Assembly: GCA_001314715.1 (NCBI GenBank)
Contig: LJSV01000016.1
Location: 1 to 54,532, forward strand
DNA from: Rhodobacteraceae bacterium HLUCCA12
GTDB taxonomy: Bacteria > Pseudomonadota > Alphaproteobacteria > Rhodobacterales > Rhodobacteraceae
Direction: 5' to 3'
DNA length: 54,532 nt
Under the pieces are notes generated by a model that did no database searches, was not told the DNA's origin, and saw only the letters and a list, made by a program, of their open reading frames with translations. The position numbers and the translations under genes were made by a program. Position 1 is the stretch's first letter. Each line of letters starts with the position of its first letter. Shown here one piece after another: positions 44,576 to 52,172 of the stretch.

Positions 44576-45441
44576 GAAACAACCTCATCGACGCGGATGC
44601 CAAAGACCTTCTCGGCCGCTCCATACATCAGCATTTCGCGCGCATCGGGCTTCAGGTCGATCCGGGCTACCTGTTGCAGGCTGTCCTGGTGGCGCACGAC
44701 CGGAAAGTCCGTGCCCCAAAGAACCTTGCCCTTGCCGCGGCTGTTGAGAAAACGCACCAGCGAGGCATCCCAGTATTTCGGGGCATGCGCGCCGCAACCG
44801 ATATAGAGATTGGGGTGTTTCCACGCCATCGCGATCAGTTCCTCGACCCATGGCCAGCCGGTGTGCGAGGCGACGATGCGCAGGTCTTCGAAATAGAGCG
44901 CGACATCATCCAGATGGATCGGCCGGGTCATCTCGGACGGCATCTTTTCGGCGGAATGGCCCGACTGGACGACGACCGGAATGCCAAGCTCGGTGCATTT
45001 GGCATAGACCGGGTAAAGCTCGCGGTCGTTCAGAGGAATGCCCCAGCCATTGGCATGGATATGGGCACCCTCGAACCCCCAGTCGCGCACCGCGATCTCC
45101 AGCTCCCTGACCGCCTGCATCCCCTTGGATATGTCGATGCCGAAAAGCCCGCCGACGCGCCCGCCGCATTCGGCCATCAACTCGCGCACCGAGGCGGCCT
45201 CGACATCCAGGATCGGGGCTCGGCGTTTCCAGCTTTGCATCTTGAAACTGGGCACGAAGGTCTTGACGATGCCCAGCTCGTCCATGAGTTCGACGAACGC
45301 CTTGGTCGTATATCCCTTGATCCTGTCGTCCATGCGCCACCAGTCGACGACCGGGGCCAACTCCTCGTTTTCGAGATACATCCGGCGCAGCCCCTCGGGC
45401 GTGAAGATATTGGTCCAGTAGTCAATCGCCTTGAACGTCAT
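44572..45441 (-). CDS. amidohydrolase-2 family protein without the N-terminal HxH motif
   Basis: A 289-aa amidohydrolase_2 (PF04909) protein, a family of hydrolases and metal-dependent decarboxylases of aromatic and other cyclic acids. The later metal or catalytic positions are seen: His in GAHIHANGWG, His in VVVQSGHSAEK, His in IVASHTGWPW and Asp in VLWGTDFPVV. The usual DxHxH near the N-terminus is replaced by AIDYWTNIF, so metal binding may be altered. ATG 45441 is used; an in-frame GTG at 45453 is an alternative. It overlaps the CoA-transferase gene by ATGA. A decarboxylase or lactone/amide-hydrolysing role is possible. Confidence 0.85.
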   Translation of the reverse strand: MTFKAIDYWTNIFTPEGLRRMYLENEELAPVVDWWRMDDRIKGYTTKAFVELMDELGIVKTFVPSFKMQSWKRRAPILDVEAASVRELMAECGGRVGGLFGIDISKGMQAVRELEIAVRDWGFEGAHIHANGWGIPLNDRELYPVYAKCTELGIPVVVQSGHSAEKMPSEMTRPIHLDDVALYFEDLRIVASHTGWPWVEELIAMAWKHPNLYIGCGAHAPKYWDASLVRFLNSRGKGKVLWGTDFPVVRHQDSLQQVARIDLKPDAREMLMYGAAEKVFGIRVDEVVS

Positions 45442-45458
45442 CGGAAAATCCACTTGCC

Positions 45459-45806
45459 TTATTTCGAAGCCGCCTCGTCATCCGGCTGTTCGACCGTGAG
45501 CTGATCGCCCAGCGCCTCGATCCCTTCGATGAAGGCGGTGAACCCGCCGGTAAGCGACGCCAGCGACAGGGCCTCGATCACCTCCTTGTCGGTTGCGCCC
45601 TGATACATCGCCTCGGAGCCATGGGTGCGAACCGACGCGCCGTAGCGAATGACCGCCGAGCAGGCCATCAGGATCAGTTCCTTGTATTTGCGTGGTATTT
45701 CACCTTCGGTGGCGACGCTGTGCACCACGTACTGGGTGATGATGTCGGCCGCCTTGGGGTCGATCTCGGCGATCACCTTGCGCCATTCGTACTTGCGCTC
45801 ATACAT
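45459..45806 (-). CDS. carboxymuconolactone decarboxylase (CMD)-family protein lacking CxxC
   Basis: A 115-aa helical protein of the CMD/AhpD family. The core is KYKELILMACSAVIRYGASVRTHGS in parts (YKELILMACSAVIRYG, RTHGSEAMYQGATDKEV). AhpD-type redox members have CxxC before the conserved His; here the segment reads YGASVRTH with no cysteine, so thiol redox activity is unlikely and a decarboxylase-like or accessory role is more probable. It overlaps the duplicated-unit gene by eight bases and precedes the amidohydrolase. The pair CMD plus amidohydrolase-2 recurs in aromatic-acid style pathways. Confidence 0.86.
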   Translation of the reverse strand: MYERKYEWRKVIAEIDPKAADIITQYVVHSVATEGEIPRKYKELILMACSAVIRYGASVRTHGSEAMYQGATDKEVIEALSLASLTGGFTAFIEGIEALGDQLTVEQPDDEAASK

Positions 45807-46665
45807 GTTCGGGTTCTCCTATTGCTGAGTGCCGGGCATTTTCGAGCATTCGGCGGGCGGCGCTGCGTGCGCTGTCCCCTTCCTTGATGCCGAGGGCGGC
45901 GGCCGTGCGGTTCAGCGCGCTGATGCGACCATCGAAATAGGTTGCGCGCGCATCGCCCATCCGTGCGGTTTGGACACTGACGGCGCAGGCCGGCATCGCG
46001 CTGGCGTCCAGCAGGCCAAGTCCTTCGATGCCGCTGTCATCGCGGGCGCGACCGGCGTCGTTGGTGATGACACCGGCCAGCGGATAGCTCATTTCACGGA
46101 CATAGTCCGCCATGGCCCGCGCCGCGTGCGAGCCCATGCACAGAACGCCCCCGGCGATGCGGTCATCGGCATATTTGACCGTATCCAGCGCAAAGACCGC
46201 CCCCAGCGCGTCGCGATGGACGCAGATTTGCCTGTGGGCGTTCGGGCGCGGCACCGGGTTGTGGTCAAGCAGGATTCGAGCAGCATCACGCACGGGCATG
46301 CCGGGGCTGATCCCCATGAGCGCGGCCGAGCCGTTGACGGCCGAAAGGATACCGTCCTCATACATGTTGCGTCCGTCCGAGATCCGCGCGGACATGCCCT
46401 CCACGGCGGCACCGGGGATCATGTAGGCATCCAGCAGCTTCAGCCCGCTGACCCCGCCGCGGTCACGGCCGATCCCGGCGTCATGCACGATCACCCCGCG
46501 CGGGCGCACCCAGGCCAGAAGCTGCGTCGCGCAGGCCGCGCCATGCGATCCGCAGATCAGAACATCGCTGACGTCGTTGCGTTCATCCACATAACCAACC
46601 GAATCCATGGCCAGGATGCGCCCGCGTGGTGAGGCATACACTTCGTGTTGCGGCCATGCGGTCAT
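45799..46665 (-). CDS. duplicated-unit protein of unknown function, copy B
   Basis: A 288-aa soluble protein, paralogous to 38112-38960 and likewise not recognised. Unit 1 spans about 15-133 and unit 2 about 155-274. Aligned landmarks are: GRILAMDSVGYVDERN versus GAVFALDTVKYADDRI; VLICGSHGA versus VLCMGSHAA; GVIVHDAGIGRDRGG versus GVITNDAGRARDDSG; GAAVEGMSARISDG versus ACAVSVQTARMGDA; and DAARILL versus SAARRML. GAGGAGG precedes ATG 46665. Its start overlaps the acyl-CoA ligase stop by ATGA, and its end overlaps the CMD-family gene by eight bases, so it sits in the centre of the pathway genes and is probably a pathway enzyme. No signal peptide. Confidence 0.75.
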   Translation of the reverse strand: MTAWPQHEVYASPRGRILAMDSVGYVDERNDVSDVLICGSHGAACATQLLAWVRPRGVIVHDAGIGRDRGGVSGLKLLDAYMIPGAAVEGMSARISDGRNMYEDGILSAVNGSAALMGISPGMPVRDAARILLDHNPVPRPNAHRQICVHRDALGAVFALDTVKYADDRIAGGVLCMGSHAARAMADYVREMSYPLAGVITNDAGRARDDSGIEGLGLLDASAMPACAVSVQTARMGDARATYFDGRISALNRTAAALGIKEGDSARSAARRMLENARHSAIGEPEHV

Positions 46666-48371
46666 GACGCGTCCTCCTCTTTCGTGATCAGTCCGGCGCC
46701 GGGGTCCGCATCGATTCTCTCGCGGGTCATGCGGATCAGATCCTTTTTCCTGAGCTTGCCGACCGGCGTTCGCGGCAGATCCTGCGCCGCGCAGAAAAAT
46801 ACCCGGCGCGGCACTTTCTGCGATGTCATCCGCGTGCGGACGTGGTCGGCAATGGCTTCGGCACCGGGCCCGCCAACCGGGTCGGCGACGATCCAGGCCG
46901 CCGGCAGATTGCCCATGCGGCGGTCTTCGACCGGCACGATATGGGCCTCGCACACACCCGGCATTTCTTCCAGATGCCGTTCGATCTCGGCGGGATAGAT
47001 GTTGAAACCGCCGACCGTAAACATGTCATCAACGCGACCGGTAATGTGCAAATACCCCTCATCGTCCAGAAACCCGACATCACCCGTATGAAAGAAGCCT
47101 TTTCGGTCGATCGCCTCGCGCGTCTTTTCGGGCATGTTCCAATAGCCCTTTCCAACGCAGGAGCCGGGCTGCGTATCACCCAGCAGGATTTCACCCTGCG
47201 CGCCCGGCTCGACATCGGTGCCGGTTTCAGGGTCGATGATGCGCAAGACCACGCTTTCCAGCGGTTTGCCCACGGTTGTCAGGCGCTTCTCGCGCGGATC
47301 GTCGGCGGTGGACACCGTCGAAAGGCCGCCGCATTCGCTGAGCCCCCAGGCCTGCATGATGCGATGCGCGCCCAGAACATCCAGAATGCCGCGCATGGTT
47401 GCATCGGTCAGCGGGGCACCGGCGACATGGCCGCCCCTCACGCTTGAAAGGTCGCGTGTGGCGATGTCGGGGTGATCCAGCATCATCTGAAACATCGACG
47501 GCGTGCCGGGAATGTAGGTGACGCCCTCGGACTCGATCAGTTGCAAAGAATGCCCGGCGTCGAACTGTTCCGTTATCACCACCCGCGCGCCGTTGCGCAT
47601 ACCCAGTGGCGCGCCATAAAGGCCGCCGAAATTCGTGAATAGCGGCACGTGGCACAAGATGACGTCATCGGGCCCCAGACCCGCCAGCTTTGACCATTGA
47701 TGCGTGGTGACAAGGTTGGTGACATGCATCGACATGCCACCCTTGGGAAAGCCCGTGGTCCCGGATGTGTACATGATGTTCATGACATCGAACGGCAGGA
47801 TCTGGCTTTGTCGCGCGATCAGCTCTTGCGGTGCGACCGTGGCGCCCCGCGCGATCACCGTATCCAGATCATGGCGGCTTTGCAGATCGACACCCTTGCC
47901 GACGCGAACGACATGGCGCAGGGACGGGATAGATTTGCTTGCAAATGACTCGGCCTTAGCGCTGTCCAGTTCGGGGATCGCCGCCCTGGCGATGGCCAGG
48001 GCATCGACCTTGCCAAGGAACTGGTCTTGCATGATCAGAACCGAAACCCCGGCCTGTGTCAGGGCATAGCTCATCTCGCTTTCGCGGTAATAGCTGTAAA
48101 GCGGAAGCAGGATGGCGCCGATCTTGTAGATCGCGAATTGGCAGATCACCCAATCGATGGAATTGGTCATGAAGATCGCGGCCACGTCGCCCTTTTGCAC
48201 CCCCAGCGCCAGCAGGCCGCGCGCCACGCGATCGACCTGTTCGCGAAACGCGCCATAGGTGATTGTCTGGCTGTCCATGGACAGGAACACGCGGTGCTCA
48301 TGGGTTTCGGCCTGCCGGTCCAGCAGCTCGGGCCATGTTGTCAGCGAGTCTTCGTACCAGTCTTGCAGCAT
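46662..48371 (-). CDS. AMP-forming acyl-CoA ligase
   Basis: A 569-aa member of the ANL superfamily that activates a carboxylic acid through an acyl-adenylate to its CoA ester. Motifs: P-loop YTSGTTGFPKGG (201-212), AWGLSECGG, the HTGDVGFLDDEGYLHITGR region and the adenylation lysine Lys539 in RTPVGKLRKKDL. Medium- or aryl-acid ligases have the same general layout, so the substrate cannot be told. It is 13 bp after the TRAP large permease and overlaps copy B of the duplicated-unit protein by ATGA. It works in a pathway that also has a CoA-transferase, implying two separate CoA activation steps or two substrates. Confidence 0.92.
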   Translation of the reverse strand: MLQDWYEDSLTTWPELLDRQAETHEHRVFLSMDSQTITYGAFREQVDRVARGLLALGVQKGDVAAIFMTNSIDWVICQFAIYKIGAILLPLYSYYRESEMSYALTQAGVSVLIMQDQFLGKVDALAIARAAIPELDSAKAESFASKSIPSLRHVVRVGKGVDLQSRHDLDTVIARGATVAPQELIARQSQILPFDVMNIMYTSGTTGFPKGGMSMHVTNLVTTHQWSKLAGLGPDDVILCHVPLFTNFGGLYGAPLGMRNGARVVITEQFDAGHSLQLIESEGVTYIPGTPSMFQMMLDHPDIATRDLSSVRGGHVAGAPLTDATMRGILDVLGAHRIMQAWGLSECGGLSTVSTADDPREKRLTTVGKPLESVVLRIIDPETGTDVEPGAQGEILLGDTQPGSCVGKGYWNMPEKTREAIDRKGFFHTGDVGFLDDEGYLHITGRVDDMFTVGGFNIYPAEIERHLEEMPGVCEAHIVPVEDRRMGNLPAAWIVADPVGGPGAEAIADHVRTRMTSQKVPRRVFFCAAQDLPRTPVGKLRKKDLIRMTRERIDADPGAGLITKEEDAS

Positions 48372-48383
48372 CGTTGCCTCGTT

Positions 48384-49670
48384 TCAGTCGCGCATCGTAG
48401 ACGGCAGCCATGTCGACAGCGCGGGGAACAGGTAGATCAGCAGCAACGCCACCATCGAGACCAGCACGAAGGGCAGAATGCTGCGCAGGATATCCTGAAT
48501 GCGGGTGTCCAGGACGCGCGCGGCGACGAACAGGTTCACCCCGACCGGGGGCGTGAACTGACCGATCGCCACCGCGATCGCAACAAAGACGCCGAACCAT
48601 GTCAGGTCGATATCCTGTATGCGCACAGCCGGGATCAGCACCGGAACGACCACCAGATAGATCGAGGCCCCGTCGATGAAGAGGCCGGCCAACAACAGCA
48701 CCACCGCCGCCAGTAGAAAGACCTGCCACTGGCTGTGGACCGCGACGGCAAAGTCGGTGATCCAGCCGACGACCTGCCCGTCGATCGTCAGAACCCACGA
48801 GAATAGCGAGGCGCTGGCAACGATGAAAAAGACGACGGCGGTGTCAATCATCGTCCGCCGCGCGATCTGGCCCAGATGGCGCAGACCGATCTCGCGGTAG
48901 ACGAAAAGCCCGACGATCAGCCCATAAAAGACGGCAACGCCTGCGGCCTCGGTCGGGGTGAAAACCCCGAAATAGATGCCGCCGACGATCACAAGCGGCG
49001 CACCCAGCCCCAGGATCGATCGGGCAAAGGCTGTGGACACGCCGCGCAGCGTCACGCTTCCTTCGCCCTGGTCGATACCCTGGTGCACGGCAATCGCCCA
49101 TGCACAGATCGCAATCAGGCAGCCCATCAGGATGCCGGGGATCAGCCCGGCTATGAACATCTCGCCGATCGAGACCCCAGGCACGGCGACAGCATAGAGG
49201 ATGAAGGCGATACTGGGCGGCATCACCAGCCCCAGCGCCCCGCCCGCGGAAATCAGCGCACCTGCCGAACCGCCGGAATAGCCCCGATCGCGCAGGATGG
49301 GCCCGACCGTCGCGCCCAGCGCGGCGGTGTCCGCCGGGCCGGAACCCGACAGCCCGCCCAAAAGCACGGCAACCCCGCTGGTCACGACCCCGGTGCGCCC
49401 GCGGACCCGCCCGACAAGGGAATCCACAAGTCCGAACAGCCGCCGCATGATGCCGCTGCGGTCAAAGACATTGCCGGCCAGGATGAAGAACGGGATCGCC
49501 AGAAGCTCGATCTTTTGCAACGACGAGAACAGAACCGGGCCGACGAAGCTCAGACTGCCTTCCAGGAGAAGCCCGCCCGCGACGGCGGCCGCCCCCAACG
49601 CGATCGCGACCGGAACATTGATGGCAAGAAAGATTGCCAGAAGGAGGAAAAGGGCGATTGTCGCGCTCAT
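48384..49670 (-). CDS. TRAP transporter large permease (DctM), cluster C system 2
   Basis: A 428-aa inner-membrane protein, about twelve helices: LLLAIFLAINVPVAIALGA, PFFILAGNVFDRSGIMRRLF, MPPSIAFILYAVAVPG, and the C-terminal GQFTPPVGVNLFVAARV. It overlaps the small permease gene by ATGA, and ATG 49670 is the start for that reason. It completes the second TRAP importer of the operon. Confidence 0.94.
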   Translation of the reverse strand: MSATIALFLLLAIFLAINVPVAIALGAAAVAGGLLLEGSLSFVGPVLFSSLQKIELLAIPFFILAGNVFDRSGIMRRLFGLVDSLVGRVRGRTGVVTSGVAVLLGGLSGSGPADTAALGATVGPILRDRGYSGGSAGALISAGGALGLVMPPSIAFILYAVAVPGVSIGEMFIAGLIPGILMGCLIAICAWAIAVHQGIDQGEGSVTLRGVSTAFARSILGLGAPLVIVGGIYFGVFTPTEAAGVAVFYGLIVGLFVYREIGLRHLGQIARRTMIDTAVVFFIVASASLFSWVLTIDGQVVGWITDFAVAVHSQWQVFLLAAVVLLLAGLFIDGASIYLVVVPVLIPAVRIQDIDLTWFGVFVAIAVAIGQFTPPVGVNLFVAARVLDTRIQDILRSILPFVLVSMVALLLIYLFPALSTWLPSTMRD

Positions 49671-50140
49671 ATCTTTCCGACCCCTGTCGGGCCCGGCACC
49701 GTGTCGACCTGCGTCAGGCTGCGCCATAGGGCGAGCGCCGCGCCAATGGGCATGAAGATCGCAACCGTCCAGAGCGGCAGATCCAGCAAGCCCGCGGTGG
49801 CGCCACTGGACATCTGACGCAGCACCAGAAGGATGCCCGAAAAGATCACGACACCATAAAAGGCCGCTATGACGGCCATGCGCAGATGGCGCGTGATGCG
49901 CTGCAACTGCCGCGGCAGGACCATGACAAGACTGTCCACACCCAGATGCGCCTTTTCACGCTCGGCCGTGGCGATGGCGACCCAATAGACGGCGATGCCG
50001 CCAAGGATCATCACCTCGAAAAGCTCGCCCAGCGCATGCCGGAACAGGTAGCGGGAGGTGATGCTGATCCCGTTCAGGACGACAAGCATGGCCAGCGCCA
50101 GTTCAAGAAAGCGGTATTCGATCGCGGCCAGTCTGCGCAT
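49667..50140 (-). CDS. TRAP transporter small permease (DctQ), cluster C system 2
   Basis: A 157-aa four-helix membrane protein with ISITSRYLFRHALGELFEV and the EREKAHLGVDSLVMVLP loop of DctQ. GGAGGTTCC precedes ATG 50140. A 76-bp gap with a perfect 11-bp hairpin separates it from the binding-protein gene. Confidence 0.92.
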   Translation of the reverse strand: MRRLAAIEYRFLELALAMLVVLNGISITSRYLFRHALGELFEVMILGGIAVYWVAIATAEREKAHLGVDSLVMVLPRQLQRITRHLRMAVIAAFYGVVIFSGILLVLRQMSSGATAGLLDLPLWTVAIFMPIGAALALWRSLTQVDTVPGPTGVGKI

Positions 50141-50179
50141 CGGAACCTCCGGGCATCATGTCGAGAAGGCAGGATGGTC

Positions 50180-50206
50180 GGGCGGTCGCGTTCCCCGCGA
50201 CCGCCC
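50180..50206. other. perfect intercistronic hairpin after DctP gene, system 2
   Basis: GGGCGGTCGCG pairs over all 11 bp with CGCGACCGCCC around a 5-base loop, between the DctP stop (50217) and DctQ start (50140). Same position and form as the hairpins at 23398 and 40853. Confidence 0.75.
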
Positions 50207-50216
50207 GTGCGCGCGC

Positions 50217-51224
50217 TTACTCGGAAACCGAATCCATCAGGTCCTCACCGATGATGGAGCGCCATTCGTCGTAGATCGGCTCCATCCGTTCGCGAAACAC
50301 GGCAATCTGTTCGGGCGACAGGGTCACGACCTCAAGCTCGCCCTCCAGCTCTGCCAGCATCTCCTCGTTGGCATTGGCCTGTTCCTCGCGGTGCCAGGCG
50401 GCCGCTTCGCGTGCGGCGTCGGCAAAGATCTCTTGCTCGGTCTCGCTTAGCTCGGACCAGAGATCGGCGTTGGTCAGAATCCCGATGGCATCGGCCGAGT
50501 AGTTCCAGATCGTCATGTAATCCTGGACTTCGTGGAAGTTGCTCACGTAAATCAGGCTGATCGGATTCTCCTGCCCATCAACCACGCCCTGCTGCAACGC
50601 GCCGTAAAGCTCGCCGAAACTGGTGGGCACGGGGCTGACCCCCATCTCGTTGAACACGGCCTGATACAGTTCCAGGCCCGGCACGCGCAGCGTCAGCCCG
50701 TCAAGATCGTCCGGCGATGTGATCGGGCGAACGCTGTTGGTCAGCTGCCGGAACCCGCTGGTCGAATACCCGCCAAGCGGGTGCACGCCGCGCTCTTCGA
50801 GGGCCGACCACACCTGTTGTCCGGGGCCGTCGATCAGGTCGAACAACTCACCCTCGGACGGGGCGACCCAGGGCAGTGAAAAGAGCGCGAACCGCGGGTC
50901 GATGATCGAGAGGATGATGCTGGAATGGAATGTGAAATCCACGGTGCCGTTCTGCAAGAGCTCGAACTCGGTCACCTGATTGCCATTGGACAGGACGCCA
51001 TCAGCAAAGACCCGGATCTCGATCCGGCCATCCGTGGCCTCGGCGACATTGTCGGCAAAACGTTGCGCGCCCTGCGTCCAGGGCGATTCCGCCCCGACCG
51101 ACATGGCAAAGCGCAGGCTGCGCTCGCTGATGTCGTCGTCTTGCGCCAGTGCCGGCAGCGCCGAGATCAGACCGATCGCTGCCGCACCCAGTGTGGCGCG
51201 CAGCGTAGTGATGCAGAATGTCAT
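50217..51224 (-). CDS. TRAP transporter periplasmic binding protein (DctP), cluster C system 2
   Basis: A 335-aa secreted protein: signal peptide ending ISALPALA before QDDDISERS. DctP marks are FSLPWVAPSEGELFDLIDG, the carboxylate-binding Arg in LTLRVPGLELY and GVVDGQENPISLIY. ATG 51224 follows GGGAGGAG; in-frame sequence upstream is not coding. It is 29 bp after the TetR gene and the first structural gene of cluster C. Its ligand is unknown but differs from system 1's, judging by divergence of the pocket-region sequences. Confidence 0.93.
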   Translation of the reverse strand: MTFCITTLRATLGAAAIGLISALPALAQDDDISERSLRFAMSVGAESPWTQGAQRFADNVAEATDGRIEIRVFADGVLSNGNQVTEFELLQNGTVDFTFHSSIILSIIDPRFALFSLPWVAPSEGELFDLIDGPGQQVWSALEERGVHPLGGYSTSGFRQLTNSVRPITSPDDLDGLTLRVPGLELYQAVFNEMGVSPVPTSFGELYGALQQGVVDGQENPISLIYVSNFHEVQDYMTIWNYSADAIGILTNADLWSELSETEQEIFADAAREAAAWHREEQANANEEMLAELEGELEVVTLSPEQIAVFRERMEPIYDEWRSIIGEDLMDSVSE

Positions 51225-51253
51225 GATATCTCCTCCCAGATAATACCCGATCG

Positions 51254-51889
51254 TCAGCCCGTTTTCGGAGAGACGCCGATTCCGTTCAGGACAAAGGCAA
51301 AGATCTGATCTTCGATCTCGTCCCAACGGGCATGAGTGGACAGATCCCACCACCGCAAAGCCACGATAGCCGGAACGAACGTCATCAGATTGGCCGCGAC
51401 ACGGCGGTTGCTGACAGCCAACGGGCCGACCGCCGCTTCGTATTCGGCAATCAGACGTTGAAAGGCGCCATTCAGTCGCGACACCGACTTCAGGATCTGG
51501 CGCCGATCATCTTTGGCCAGCGCGTGGGTCTCGTTATACAGCAGCACAAGCTCGTCCTTGTGCTGCAGCATGATGGCCAGGATCGCGCGCAGCCCCCCGA
51601 TCAGGCGCGCGTGCGGATCGGCGTGCTGTTCCAGAACCTTGGCCAGCCCCTCTTCGTAAAGCCCGACCAGGTGCTCGCAGACCAGATAGAGAATGTCGCC
51701 CTTGGTGCGGACATAGTTGTAGAGATTGCTTTGGGTCACATTGGCCTCACGCGCGATCATTCGCGTCGTGGCTTCGTGAAACCCATTTGCCCTGAACACG
51801 CGAATTGCGGCCTGCACGATGTCGTCGCGGCGCTGCGACACGAGGTCATGGTTGCGCACCTGGCTGTCGATCGACCGCTTCAAACCCAT
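51254..51889 (-). CDS. TetR-family regulator heading the cluster C operon
   Basis: A 211-aa TetR-family regulator. The recognition region is TRMIAREANVTQSNLYNYVR with KGDILYLVCEHLVGLY following; the C-terminal part resembles FadR/AcrR-like acyl-CoA-responsive regulators, which would suit a CoA pathway, though this is inference. GGGGAGGG lies directly against ATG 51889; a TTG at 51883 would be better spaced. It precedes thirteen genes on the same strand, and three palindromic operators with a sigma-70 promoter lie immediately upstream (51906-51974). It is most likely an autorepressor of the whole operon. Confidence 0.9.
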   Translation of the reverse strand: MGLKRSIDSQVRNHDLVSQRRDDIVQAAIRVFRANGFHEATTRMIAREANVTQSNLYNYVRTKGDILYLVCEHLVGLYEEGLAKVLEQHADPHARLIGGLRAILAIMLQHKDELVLLYNETHALAKDDRRQILKSVSRLNGAFQRLIAEYEAAVGPLAVSNRRVAANLMTFVPAIVALRWWDLSTHARWDEIEDQIFAFVLNGIGVSPKTG

Positions 51890-51905
51890 CCCTCCCCGAT
51901 AGATT

Positions 51906-51974
51906 CTGATCGCATGATCAGTTCATTGATAATCTGATCGCGCGATCAGTGTCAATCTCTGATCGCACGATCAG
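51906..51974 (-). promoter_or_regulatory. promoter with three tandem TetR operators
   Basis: Three copies of a 16-bp palindrome occur: CTGATCGCATGATCAG (51906-51921), CTGATCGCGCGATCAG (51934-51949, perfect) and CTGATCGCACGATCAG (51959-51974). On the minus strand, TTGACA (51955-51950) and TTATCA (51932-51927) form a -35/-10 pair with a 17-bp spacer that operator 2 fills almost exactly. Operator 1 covers the likely start point and operator 3 lies just upstream of the -35. The arrangement implies tight, possibly cooperative repression of the TetR gene and operon. Confidence 0.85.
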
Positions 51975-52172
51975 GAAGCCGCCCAGGCGGAAGCCACCTC
52001 AATGAAACGCCCGACCTGCACAACGTTAGTTGACCACGGGACAAGCTTGATCGCCCAGCCGATCTTCGCCCCGTGACCAGTCGCAAATAGGCGAGAGCAC
52101 ACTGGATGTTCGCGAAACGATATGCTTTGTTCTCACGAGCAACATCCGCACAGCGCAATATCCGGATTCCTC

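Noticed and set aside
52122-52172. Extension of the coiled-coil gene to the first in-frame start at 52122.
   Set aside because: The added residues (CSHEQHPHS...) look like intergenic sequence, and the ATG at 52173 begins a better N-terminus.
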